Positions 1 through 10,103 of a stretch of DNA of 64,000 nt are shown piece after piece. The notes beneath the pieces are model-generated. The model searched no databases and was not told the DNA's origin. It was given only the letters and a program-made list of their open reading frames with translations. Source of the DNA: Phallusia mammillata (taxonomy: Eukaryota > Chordata > Ascidiacea > Phlebobranchia > Ascidiidae); assembly GCA_003260075.1 (NCBI GenBank), contig QLIY01000409.1:1-64000 (forward strand), in the 5' to 3' direction. The position numbers were made by a program, and so were the translations under genes. Each line of letters starts with the position of its first letter. The first letter of the stretch is position 1.

Positions 1-1580
1 ACAAGTGGACGCCCAACAAAAACAGTCGTTTATGCGAGGTTAGAATAGCATATCTTTGACAGGTGAGCATTAAACTAAAGCCTGGTTTAATTTAGACCCA
101 TTTTATGTTAAATCAATATGAAAAAAGAGCAGACGAGTTTAAAAAGCTTGAGTCGGGTGCGGTACCCACGCTTTTTAGTGTCCCGAACTGTCCAGCCAAA
201 CTTTCCAACAAGAGACGCGTTTTAAACAGAGGCATGGATGAAAGTGTCTCTCAAGGTAAAAATATATCCAAAACTAAACATTTAATGTTGGTAAAGGTCA
301 AGAACATTGTATTTAGAACTTAATCACGACCATAATAACTGCAAACAAATAGAACCAGAAAGAGAAAATACAGAAGAAGATATAGAAGAAATAGATTGCC
401 TAAGCTGCACAAATTATCAGTTAGAAACCGGAAACTAAAGCGACAGTGTCACGTTCCGTTTTCACGGGTTTGCAAAAGTTTGGGACTGACTATCGGAAGT
501 TCGTTAACAGCTAACGCACGTGTACTCTGATCAGCAGCAAACCTTTCCTTTTACATTTATTTACGTCCAACCACATGTAACCAAAACAACAATCCAGCGC
601 TACTTCAAGTTATCTCTATTCCATTCTATGTTATCTTATCCTAATCATGAGAAGGGGGGTTCTTATAACGCTGATGCAACAATGATGGGGGTAAAAGGCT
701 CTAACTTGCCGTGACCATACCCTGCAGATAAACAATGTACACTGCAACGGGTAACGAAGCAATAAAACTGGCACATGAGAACAAAAACAAAACAATACCG
801 TCTGCAACAATATAATCTAGCCGTCAGAAATTGCCCGTGATGCACTGGGTCGCGAGATGTTGTCATGGGGCGGTCTAGAACTTTTGTGGCATAACCCCGT
901 TTTAAAAGGAGATTTTCTTCAAACAAGAAAATTTCGCGCAATCTTACAAAAATGTTTCTATAACTCATCAGTGCCACCCGCAAGTCAATGCTCTCTCTTC
1001 CTGAAGATGTTGCTTCCTCAATCCAATGTTTTCTTTCTTTGCGTTTTTCTTGCATACTTCTGCACCTAAACAACGTGAGGAAATCCCCCTGGAAATGACA
1101 TGGCTTCGAATCTCGGAAAGATGGTTCCTCAAACTGTTCACCTAACTGCATTGGTTGTTCCATCTGTCGGCGGCTTGTCATGGATGACATGACACGGATA
1201 AATGCACTTTGAAAGGTGCTCTCCCTGGTAGACGCTAAATGGAGATTGTCATCAGTTCGTTGCTCGACAATCTGTTGTATAGCGCAGACACATTTCACTT
1301 CTCTTGTGTTCCTGAAATAATTTCTTTTCTGAGTTATCGCCGGTAAGCTGCGTCGTGGTGTTCTGTAATTTCGCCTTTTGAGTCAAAGAAACTGTATTGT
1401 GTATCTTCACCCTCTGCAGGTCCATTTTGATCACATCACGCGATGACTTTGCGTCGTCCTTATCGGAGCTCGTCTGAATCGTAGCGTTTCGCTCCGTCGC
1501 TTGTTGTGTCACAGAAACCGACTCTTCTTTGTTACACATCTGCACTTCATTCTCAATGCGACCTGATTTTGAACTGATTT
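1..1580. other. Left flank, no gene recognised
   Basis: No exon of a known family is visible here. A long minus-strand open frame (663-1298) has no recognisable domain and lies largely in a dispersed repeat, so it is not called a gene. Positions 445-900 match the repeat at 15090-15800. The remainder is unassigned. Confidence 0.5.
440..900 (+). repeat. Dispersed repeat, copy 1 (uninterrupted)
   Basis: About 450 bp matches 15090-15800 with moderate divergence; shared landmarks include GGGACTGACTATCGGAAGTT and TTGTCATGGGGCGGT. This copy lacks the 318-bp hAT element that splits the second copy, so it serves as an empty site for that insertion. The family is not recognised. Confidence 0.7.
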
Positions 1581-1653
1581 TGTTTCGGCCCAGGATCGAA
1601 ATGAGAACCTTTCGCGTGTAAAGCGAACGTGATAACCACTACACTACGGAAAC
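1581..1653 (-). tRNA. tRNA-Val(TAC)-like, degenerate
   Basis: The reverse strand folds as a valine tRNA: 5' GTTTCCGTAGTGTAGTGG with A box, and anticodon arm TTCGC-TTTACAC-GCGAA with anticodon TAC. The acceptor stem and T stem carry mismatches (3' strand CCGAAAC, T arm TCATTTCGATCCTGGG), so this outlying copy may not be functional. Confidence 0.5.
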
Positions 1654-1733
1654 CGTTGACTACAAATCGTTGCTTATGATTGATTTTTCTTGGTTATTGA
1701 GCTTACTCTGAAATATTTTTTGTCTATCTGAAA

Positions 1734-1860
1734 CAGGGGCGTCCAACCCGTGGCCACATGTGGCCCGCAGGAACATTCTGAGTGGCCCACGTAGTATTTT
1801 TTGAAATGACAACTTAATCGCCTACGTAATTTTGCCTAACTTTCATTCCGAAAAATTGAC
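1734..1860. mobile_element. hAT-like terminal fragment
   Basis: The sequence begins CAGGGGCGTCCAACCCG and continues with repeated GTGGCC/GGCCCGC motifs typical of ascidian and vertebrate non-autonomous hAT ends. No matching opposite terminus was found before the next tRNA copy, so only one end is supported and the right border is approximate. Confidence 0.35.
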
Positions 1861-2310
1861 ATTTTAATTGTTTTTTGCCTTATTTCTTTGTTAATAGAGT
1901 AGTAATACACAACTGTTTAAGCTGCTTTTGTTGCGTCACAATGCACATTGTTACGCATCACAATTTCTACATTGTTGCGTCACAATCTGACTCGTGCTTG
2001 AAGAGTCAGTCAGTAGCCTAATGTTTCTTGGTTCATTGAAATACATCTGCATCGTATCAGAGACTCGCGCAAAACACATTTAGCAGAAAAACATCTTCCG
2101 CACTCTGCAGTGATATAGATTATGCCAAACAGGAAATAAAAAGCAAGTAACGCCAACAGAACTTTCCAAGAAAGATTGACATATGACTTCAAATCCCTGT
2201 AAGATCAGTAATTTCTGACAGCCATATGGAAAAATCGCTCTGCATTTCTCCATCGTCCATCTCACCGAATATTGCCAAACTTGTTAGAGAAAACAGAGAA
2301 TGGAAAAATG

Positions 2311-2383
2311 TGTTTCCACCCAGGATCGAACTGAGGACCTTTCGCGTGTAAAGCGAACGTGATAACCACTACACTACGGAAAC
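2311..2383 (-). tRNA. tRNA-Val(TAC)
   Basis: On the minus strand the 72 nt plus discriminator A form a cloverleaf close to animal tRNA-Val: acceptor GTTTCCG/TGGAAAC, perfect anticodon stem TTCGC/GCGAA, anticodon TAC, T arm CTCAG-TTCGATC-CTGGG. It is one of three copies with GTTTCCACCC at the plus-strand left edge. Confidence 0.75.
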
Positions 2384-2474
2384 CGTTGACTACAAACCGT
2401 TGCTTGTGATTGATTTGTCTTGGTTACTGAACTCATTCTAATATATTTTTTGTCTGTCTCAAAAAATATCAAAT

Positions 2475-2547
2475 TGTTTCCACCCAGGATCGAACTGAGG
2501 ACCTTTCGCGTGTAAAGCGAACGTGATAACCACTACACTACGGAAAC
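2475..2547 (-). tRNA. tRNA-Val(TAC)
   Basis: Same cloverleaf as the copy at 2311-2383. The plus-strand A-run just to the left reads as a T-run downstream of the tRNA, a plausible RNA polymerase III terminator. Confidence 0.75.
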
Positions 2548-2638
2548 CGTTGACTACAAACCGTTGCTTGTGATTGATTTGTCTTGGTTACTGAGCTCAT
2601 TCTAATATATTTTTTGTCTATCTCAAAAAAAATCATTG

Positions 2639-2711
2639 TGTTTCCACCCAGGATCGAACTGAGGACCTTTCGCGTGTAAAGCGAACGTGATAACCACTAC
2701 ACTACGGAAAC
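2639..2711 (-). tRNA. tRNA-Val(TAC)
   Basis: Third copy of the GTTTCCACCC subtype, with intact anticodon stem, T loop TTCGATC and a downstream T-run on the minus strand. It directly precedes the 164-bp unit array. Confidence 0.75.
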
Positions 2712-2802
2712 CGTTGACTACAAACCGTTGCTTGTGATTGATTTTTCTTGGTTACTGTGGTCATTCTCCAAAATTTTTTGTCTATCTCAAAAAGTATCAA
2801 AT

Positions 2803-2875
2803 TGCTTCCGCCCAGGATCGAACTGAGGACCTTTCGCGTGTAAAGCGAACGTGATAACCACTACACTACGGAAAC
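2803..2875 (-). tRNA. tRNA-Val(TAC), array unit 1
   Basis: Acceptor GTTTCCG pairs with CGGAAGC (one G-T pair). Anticodon arm TTCGC-TTTACAC-GCGAA and T arm CTCAG-TTCGATC-CTGGG are intact. A T5 run follows about 15 nt downstream. Confidence 0.75.
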
Positions 2876-2966
2876 CGTTGACTACAAACCGTTGCTTGTG
2901 ATTGATTTTTCTTGGTTACTGTGGTCATTCTCCAAAATTTTTTGTCTATCTCAAAAAGTATCAAAT

Positions 2967-3039
2967 TGCTTCCGCCCAGGATCGAACTGAGGACCTTTCG
3001 CGTGTAAAGCGAACGTGATAACCACTACACTACGGAAAC
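2967..3039 (-). tRNA. tRNA-Val(TAC), array unit 2
   Basis: Indistinguishable from unit 1 on reading. Confidence 0.75.
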
Positions 3040-3130
3040 CGTTGACTACAAACCGTTGCTTGTGATTGATTTTTCTTGGTTACTGTGGTCATTCTCCAAA
3101 ATTTTTTGTCTATCTCAAAAAGTATCAAAT

Positions 3131-3203
3131 TGCTTCCGCCCAGGATCGAACTGAGGACCTTTCGCGTGTAAAGCGAACGTGATAACCACTACACTACGGA
3201 AAC
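3131..3203 (-). tRNA. tRNA-Val(TAC), array unit 3
   Basis: Indistinguishable from unit 1 on reading. Confidence 0.75.
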
Positions 3204-3294
3204 CGTTGACTACAAACCGTTGCTTGTGATTGATTTTTCTTGGTTACTGTGGTCATTCTCCAAAATTTTTTGTCTATCTCAAAAAGTATCAAAT

Positions 3295-3367
3295 TGCTTC
3301 CGCCCAGGATCGAACTGAGGACCTTTCGCGTGTAAAGCGAACGTGATAACCACTACACTACGGAAAC
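3295..3367 (-). tRNA. tRNA-Val(TAC), array unit 4
   Basis: Indistinguishable from unit 1 on reading. Confidence 0.75.
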
Positions 3368-3458
3368 CGTTGACTACAAACCGTTGCTTGTGATTGATTT
3401 TTCTTGGTTACTGTGGTCATTCTCCAAAATTTTTTGTCTATCTCAAAAAGTATCAAAT

Positions 3459-3531
3459 TGCTTCCGCCCAGGATCGAACTGAGGACCTTTCGCGTGTAAA
3501 GCGAACGTGATAACCACTACACTACGGAAAC
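3459..3531 (-). tRNA. tRNA-Val(TAC), array unit 5
   Basis: Indistinguishable from unit 1 on reading. Confidence 0.75.
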
Positions 3532-3622
3532 CGTTGACTACAAACCGTTGCTTGTGATTGATTTTTCTTGGTTACTGTGGTCATTCTCCAAAATTTTTTG
3601 TCTATCTCAAAAAGTATCAAAT

Positions 3623-3695
3623 TGCTTCCGCCCAGGATCGAACTGAGGACCTTTCGCGTGTAAAGCGAACGTGATAACCACTACACTACGGAAAC
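3623..3695 (-). tRNA. tRNA-Val(TAC), array unit 6
   Basis: Indistinguishable from unit 1 on reading. Confidence 0.75.
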
Positions 3696-3786
3696 CGTTG
3701 ACTACAAACCGTTGCTTGTGATTGATTTTTCTTGGTTACTGTGGTCATTCTCCAAAATTTTTTGTCTATCTCAAAAAGTATCAAAT

Positions 3787-3859
3787 TGCTTCCGCCCAGG
3801 ATCGAACTGAGGACCTTTCGCGTGTAAAGCGAACGTGATAACCACTACACTACGGAAAC
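3787..3859 (-). tRNA. tRNA-Val(TAC), array unit 7
   Basis: Indistinguishable from unit 1 on reading. Confidence 0.75.
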
Positions 3860-3950
3860 CGTTGACTACAAACCGTTGCTTGTGATTGATTTTTCTTGGT
3901 TACTGTGGTCATTCTCCAAAATTTTTTGTCTATCTCAAAAAGTATCAAAT

Positions 3951-4023
3951 TGCTTCCGCCCAGGATCGAACTGAGGACCTTTCGCGTGTAAAGCGAACGT
4001 GATAACCACTACACTACGGAAAC
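3951..4023 (-). tRNA. tRNA-Val(TAC), array unit 8
   Basis: Indistinguishable from unit 1 on reading. Confidence 0.75.
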
Positions 4024-4114
4024 CGTTGACTACAAACCGTTGCTTGTGATTGATTTTTCTTGGTTACTGTGGTCATTCTCCAAAATTTTTTGTCTATCTC
4101 AAAAAGTATCAAAT

Positions 4115-4187
4115 TGCTTCCGCCCAGGATCGAACTGAGGACCTTTCGCGTGTAAAGCGAACGTGATAACCATTACACTTCGTAAAC
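4115..4187 (-). tRNA. tRNA-Val(TAC)-like, array unit 9, decayed
   Basis: The 3' two thirds match unit 1, but the 5' end has substitutions (plus strand ACCATTACACTTCGTAAAC) that break acceptor and D-arm pairs. It marks the array edge. Confidence 0.5.
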
Positions 4188-4311
4188 CGTTGACTGCCAA
4201 CCGTTGCTTGTGATTGATTTTTCGTGGCTACCTAGCTCATTCCGAAATATTTTTTGTCGATCTCAAAAAATATCAATTTGTTCCCGCCCTCTAACCCCAA
4301 AAATATCAATG

Positions 4312-4384
4312 TGTTTCCGCCCAGGATCAAACTGAGGGCCTTTCGCGTGTAAACCGAACGTGATAACCACTGCACTACGAAAAC
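4312..4384 (-). tRNA. tRNA-Val-like pseudogene
   Basis: The T loop reads TTTGATC instead of TTCGATC, changing the B box, and the last anticodon-stem pair is G-G (TTCGG/GCGAA). The acceptor end also differs. It resembles the ancestor of the 150-bp array. Confidence 0.45.
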
Positions 4385-4474
4385 CGTTGACTACAAACCG
4401 TTGCTTGTGATTGATTTTCTTGGTTACCTAACCCATTCTAAAATATTTTTTGTCTATCTCAAAAAATATCATTG

Positions 4475-4547
4475 TGTTTCCACCCAGGATCGAACTGGGG
4501 ACCTTTCGCGTGTAAAGCGAACGTGATAACCACTACACTACGGAAAC
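4475..4547 (-). tRNA. tRNA-Val(TAC), best-preserved copy
   Basis: This copy has the strongest cloverleaf: T arm CCCAG-TTCGATC-CTGGG fully paired, anticodon stem TTCGC/GCGAA perfect, acceptor GTTTCCG/TGGAAAC. A T6 run follows on the minus strand. It is the best TAC candidate in the window for an expressed gene. Confidence 0.8.
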
Positions 4548-4589
4548 CGTTGACTGCCAACCGTTGCTTGTGATTGATTTGTCTTGGTT

Positions 4590-5640
4590 ACTGAGCTCAT
4601 TCTAATATATTTTTTGTCAAGCTAAGAAAAAGGCACTGTGTTTCCGCCCAGGATCAAACTGAGGGCCTTTCGCGTGTAAACCGAACGTGATAACCACTAC
4701 ACTACGGAAGCCGTTGCTTGTGATTGATTTGTCTTGGTTACTGAGCTCATTCTAATATATTTTTTGTCAAGCTAAGAAAAAGGCACTGTGTTTCCGCCCA
4801 GGATCAAACTGAGGGCCTTTCGCGTGTAAACCGAACGTGATAACCACTACACTACGGAAGCCGTTGCTTGTGATTGATTTGTCTTGGTTACTGAGCTCAT
4901 TCTAATATATTTTTTGTCAAGCTAAGAAAAAGGCACTGTGTTTCCGCCCAGGATCAAACTGAGGGCCTTTCGCGTGTAAACCGAACGTGATAACCACTAC
5001 ACTACGGAAGCCGTTGCTTGTGATTGATTTGTCTTGGTTACTGAGCTCATTCTAATATATTTTTTGTCAAGCTAAGAAAAAGGCACTGTGTTTCCGCCCA
5101 GGATCAAACTGAGGGCCTTTCGCGTGTAAACCGAACGTGATAACCACTACACTACGGAAGCCGTTGCTTGTGATTGATTTGTCTTGGTTACTGAGCTCAT
5201 TCTAATATATTTTTTGTCAAGCTAAGAAAAAGGCACTGTGTTTCCGCCCAGGATCAAACTGAGGGCCTTTCGCGTGTAAACCGAACGTGATAACCACTAC
5301 ACTACGGAAGCCGTTGCTTGTGATTGATTTGTCTTGGTTACTGAGCTCATTCTAATATATTTTTTGTCAAGCTAAGAAAAAGGCACTGTGTTTCCGCCCA
5401 GGATCAAACTGAGGGCCTTTCGCGTGTAAACCGAACGTGATAACCACTACACTACGGAAGCCGTTGCTTGTGATTGATTTGTCTTGGTTACTGAGCTCAT
5501 TCTAATATATTTTTTGTCAAGCTAAGAAAAAGGCACTGTGTTTCCGCCCAGGATCAAACTGAGGGCCTTTCGCGTGTAAACCGAACGTGATAACCACTAC
5601 ACTACGGAAACCGCTGACTGCCAACCGTTGCTTGTGATTG
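4590..5640 (-). repeat. 150-bp tandem array of decayed tRNA-Val units
   Basis: Seven units at 150-bp steps; tRNA-like parts begin at 4640, 4790, 4940, 5090, 5240, 5390 and 5540. All share T loop TTTGATC and the G-G mismatch closing the anticodon loop, so damage preceded amplification. The anticodon still reads TAC and a T5 run remains downstream. Processing into functional tRNA is doubtful. Confidence 0.85.
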
Positions 5641-5702
5641 ATTTTTCTGTGTTACCCAGCTCATTCCGAAATATTTTTTGTCTATCTCAAAAAATATCAA
5701 TG

Positions 5703-5775
5703 TGTTTCCACCCAGGATCAAACTGAGCACCTTTCGCGTGTAAAGCGAACGTGATAACTAGTACACTACGGAATC
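5703..5775 (-). tRNA. tRNA-Val-like pseudogene
   Basis: Single diverged copy between arrays, with T loop TTTGATC and substitutions in the D arm and acceptor (plus strand AACTAGTACACTACGGAATC). Confidence 0.4.
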
Positions 5776-5866
5776 CGTTGACTACAAGTCGGTGCTTGTG
5801 ATTGATTTTTCGTGGTTACTGAGCTCATTCTGAAATATTTTTAGTTTTTCTCAAAAAATGTCAAAT

Positions 5867-5939
5867 TGCTTCCGCCCAGGATCGAACTGAGGACCTTTCG
5901 CGTGTAAGGCGAACGTGATAACCAATACACTACGGAAAC
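5867..5939 (-). tRNA. tRNA-Val(TAC), founder-like full copy of the 125-bp family
   Basis: A full-length copy with anticodon loop CTTACAC (anticodon TAC) and D-loop change GTGTATTGG. These same differences occur in every unit of the following 125-bp array, so this copy resembles its founder. The B box GTTCGATCC is present here and absent from the array units. Confidence 0.6.
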
Positions 5940-6010
5940 AGTTGACTTAAGCGTTGCTTATAATGTAATTTTCTTGGTTGCTGAGCTCATTCTAATATAT
6001 TTTTTGTCTA

Positions 6011-9000
6011 TCTGAGGACCTTTCGCGTGTAAGGCGAACGTGATAACCAATACACTACGGAAACAGTTGACTTAAGCGTTGCTTATAATGTAATTTTCTT
6101 GGTTGCTGAGCTCATTCTAATATATTTTTTGTCTATCTGAGGACCTTTCGCGTGTAAGGCGAACGTGATAACCAATACACTACGGAAACAGTTGACTTAA
6201 GCGTTGCTTATAATGTAATTTTCTTGGTTGCTGAGCTCATTCTAATATATTTTTTGTCTATCTGAGGACCTTTCGCGTGTAAGGCGAACGTGATAACCAA
6301 TACACTACGGAAACAGTTGACTTAAGCGTTGCTTATAATGTAATTTTCTTGGTTGCTGAGCTCATTCTAATATATTTTTTGTCTATCTGAGGACCTTTCG
6401 CGTGTAAGGCGAACGTGATAACCAATACACTACGGAAACAGTTGACTTAAGCGTTGCTTATAATGTAATTTTCTTGGTTGCTGAGCTCATTCTAATATAT
6501 TTTTTGTCTATCTGAGGACCTTTCGCGTGTAAGGCGAACGTGATAACCAATACACTACGGAAACAGTTGACTTAAGCGTTGCTTATAATGTAATTTTCTT
6601 GGTTGCTGAGCTCATTCTAATATATTTTTTGTCTATCTGAGGACCTTTCGCGTGTAAGGCGAACGTGATAACCAATACACTACGGAAACAGTTGACTTAA
6701 GCGTTGCTTATAATGTAATTTTCTTGGTTGCTGAGCTCATTCTAATATATTTTTTGTCTATCTGAGGACCTTTCGCGTGTAAGGCGAACGTGATAACCAA
6801 TACACTACGGAAACAGTTGACTTAAGCGTTGCTTATAATGTAATTTTCTTGGTTGCTGAGCTCATTCTAATATATTTTTTGTCTATCTGAGGACCTTTCG
6901 CGTGTAAGGCGAACGTGATAACCAATACACTACGGAAACAGTTGACTTAAGCGTTGCTTATAATGTAATTTTCTTGGTTGCTGAGCTCATTCTAATATAT
7001 TTTTTGTCTATCTGAGGACCTTTCGCGTGTAAGGCGAACGTGATAACCAATACACTACGGAAACAGTTGACTTAAGCGTTGCTTATAATGTAATTTTCTT
7101 GGTTGCTGAGCTCATTCTAATATATTTTTTGTCTATCTGAGGACCTTTCGCGTGTAAGGCGAACGTGATAACCAATACACTACGGAAACAGTTGACTTAA
7201 GCGTTGCTTATAATGTAATTTTCTTGGTTGCTGAGCTCATTCTAATATATTTTTTGTCTATCTGAGGACCTTTCGCGTGTAAGGCGAACGTGATAACCAA
7301 TACACTACGGAAACAGTTGACTTAAGCGTTGCTTATAATGTAATTTTCTTGGTTGCTGAGCTCATTCTAATATATTTTTTGTCTATCTGAGGACCTTTCG
7401 CGTGTAAGGCGAACGTGATAACCAATACACTACGGAAACAGTTGACTTAAGCGTTGCTTATAATGTAATTTTCTTGGTTGCTGAGCTCATTCTAATATAT
7501 TTTTTGTCTATCTGAGGACCTTTCGCGTGTAAGGCGAACGTGATAACCAATACACTACGGAAACAGTTGACTTAAGCGTTGCTTATAATGTAATTTTCTT
7601 GGTTGCTGAGCTCATTCTAATATATTTTTTGTCTATCTGAGGACCTTTCGCGTGTAAGGCGAACGTGATAACCAATACACTACGGAAACAGTTGACTTAA
7701 GCGTTGCTTATAATGTAATTTTCTTGGTTGCTGAGCTCATTCTAATATATTTTTTGTCTATCTGAGGACCTTTCGCGTGTAAGGCGAACGTGATAACCAA
7801 TACACTACGGAAACAGTTGACTTAAGCGTTGCTTATAATGTAATTTTCTTGGTTGCTGAGCTCATTCTAATATATTTTTTGTCTATCTGAGGACCTTTCG
7901 CGTGTAAGGCGAACGTGATAACCAATACACTACGGAAACAGTTGACTTAAGCGTTGCTTATAATGTAATTTTCTTGGTTGCTGAGCTCATTCTAATATAT
8001 TTTTTGTCTATCTGAGGACCTTTCGCGTGTAAGGCGAACGTGATAACCAATACACTACGGAAACAGTTGACTTAAGCGTTGCTTATAATGTAATTTTCTT
8101 GGTTGCTGAGCTCATTCTAATATATTTTTTGTCTATCTGAGGACCTTTCGCGTGTAAGGCGAACGTGATAACCAATACACTACGGAAACAGTTGACTTAA
8201 GCGTTGCTTATAATGTAATTTTCTTGGTTGCTGAGCTCATTCTAATATATTTTTTGTCTATCTGAGGACCTTTCGCGTGTAAGGCGAACGTGATAACCAA
8301 TACACTACGGAAACAGTTGACTTAAGCGTTGCTTATAATGTAATTTTCTTGGTTGCTGAGCTCATTCTAATATATTTTTTGTCTATCTGAGGACCTTTCG
8401 CGTGTAAGGCGAACGTGATAACCAATACACTACGGAAACAGTTGACTTAAGCGTTGCTTATAATGTAATTTTCTTGGTTGCTGAGCTCATTCTAATATAT
8501 TTTTTGTCTATCTGAGGACCTTTCGCGTGTAAGGCGAACGTGATAACCAATACACTACGGAAACAGTTGACTTAAGCGTTGCTTATAATGTAATTTTCTT
8601 GGTTGCTGAGCTCATTCTAATATATTTTTTGTCTATCTGAGGACCTTTCGCGTGTAAGGCGAACGTGATAACCAATACACTACGGAAACAGTTGACTTAA
8701 GCGTTGCTTATAATGTAATTTTCTTGGTTGCTGAGCTCATTCTAATATATTTTTTGTCTATCTGAGGACCTTTCGCGTGTAAGGCGAACGTGATAACCAA
8801 TACACTACGGAAACAGTTGACTTAAGCGTTGCTTATAATGTAATTTTCTTGGTTGCTGAGCTCATTCTAATATATTTTTTGTCTATCTGAGGACCTTTCG
8901 CGTGTAAGGCGAACGTGATAACCAATACACTACGGAAACAGTTGACTTAAGCGTTGCTTATAATGTAATTTTCTTGGTTGCTGAGCTCATTCTAATATAT

Positions 9001-10010
9001 TTTTTGTCTATCTGAGGACCTTTCGCGTGTAAGGCGAACGTGATAACCAATACACTACGGAAACAGTTGACTTAAGCGTTGCTTATAATGTAATTTTCTT
9101 GGTTGCTGAGCTCATTCTAATATATTTTTTGTCTATCTGAGGACCTTTCGCGTGTAAGGCGAACGTGATAACCAATACACTACGGAAACAGTTGACTTAA
9201 GCGTTGCTTATAATGTAATTTTCTTGGTTGCTGAGCTCATTCTAATATATTTTTTGTCTATCTGAGGACCTTTCGCGTGTAAGGCGAACGTGATAACCAA
9301 TACACTACGGAAACAGTTGACTTAAGCGTTGCTTATAATGTAATTTTCTTGGTTGCTGAGCTCATTCTAATATATTTTTTGTCTATCTGAGGACCTTTCG
9401 CGTGTAAGGCGAACGTGATAACCAATACACTACGGAAACAGTTGACTTAAGCGTTGCTTATAATGTAATTTTCTTGGTTGCTGAGCTCATTCTAATATAT
9501 TTTTTGTCTATCTGAGGACCTTTCGCGTGTAAGGCGAACGTGATAACCAATACACTACGGAAACAGTTGACTTAAGCGTTGCTTATAATGTAATTTTCTT
9601 GGTTGCTGAGCTCATTCTAATATATTTTTTGTCTATCTGAGGACCTTTCGCGTGTAAGGCGAACGTGATAACCAATACACTACGGAAACAGTTGACTTAA
9701 GCGTTGCTTATAATGTAATTTTCTTGGTTGCTGAGCTCATTCTAATATATTTTTTGTCTATCTGAGGACCTTTCGCGTGTAAGGCGAACGTGATAACCAA
9801 TACACTACGGAAACAGTTGACTTAAGCGTTGCTTATAATGTAATTTTCTTGGTTGCTGAGCTCATTCTAATATATTTTTTGTCTATCTGAGGACCTTTCG
9901 CGTGTAAGGCGAACGTGATAACCAATACACTACGGAAACAGTTGACTTAAGCGTTGCTTATAATGTAATTTTCTTGGTTGCTGTGCTCATTCTCAAATAT
10001 TTTTTGTCTA
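6011..10010 (-). repeat. 125-bp tandem array, 32 truncated tRNA-Val units
   Basis: TCTGAGGACCTTTCGCG recurs every 125 bp from 6011 to 9886, giving 32 units; I saw no difference among them until the last one. Each keeps the tRNA 5' side: acceptor strand, D arm with A box, and anticodon arm TTCGC-CTTACAC-GCGAA. The T arm, B box, 3' acceptor strand and downstream T-run are all missing, so normal polymerase III transcription and tRNA folding are not expected. Satellite-like. Copy number may be affected by assembly. Confidence 0.9.
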
Positions 10011-10030
10011 TCTCGAAAAAAAAATAAATG

Positions 10031-10103
10031 TGTTTCCGCCCAGGATCGAACCAAGGACCTTTCGCGTGTGAAGCGAACGTGATAACCACTACACTACGGA
10101 AAC
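10031..10103 (-). tRNA. tRNA-Val(CAC)
   Basis: Full-length cloverleaf at the right edge: acceptor GTTTCCG/CGGAAAC perfectly paired, anticodon arm TTCGC-TTCACAC-GCGAA giving anticodon CAC, consensus B box GGTTCGATCC, and a long T-run downstream on the minus strand. This differs from all other copies, which read TAC. It looks functional. Confidence 0.75.

Larger units (their letters stand above)
2710..4190 (-). repeat. 164-bp tandem array, nine tRNA-Val(TAC) units
   Basis: Nine units start at 164-bp steps (first tRNA at 2803, last at 4115). Units 1-8 look essentially identical; the ninth has decayed. Each unit is a 73-nt tRNA, a conserved 5' flank and a minus-strand T-run shortly after the 3' end. 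Uniformity implies recent unequal exchange or gene conversion. Confidence 0.9.

Noticed and set aside
663-1298. 211-codon minus-strand open frame, the longest simple frame in the window
   Set aside because: No recognisable domain or signal, composition is odd, and half of it lies in a dispersed repeat also found at 15090-15800. Real genes here have short exons.
6011-10010. CRISPR-like regular repetition
   Set aside because: The whole 125-bp unit is identical, with no variable spacers, and it derives from a tRNA gene in animal DNA.
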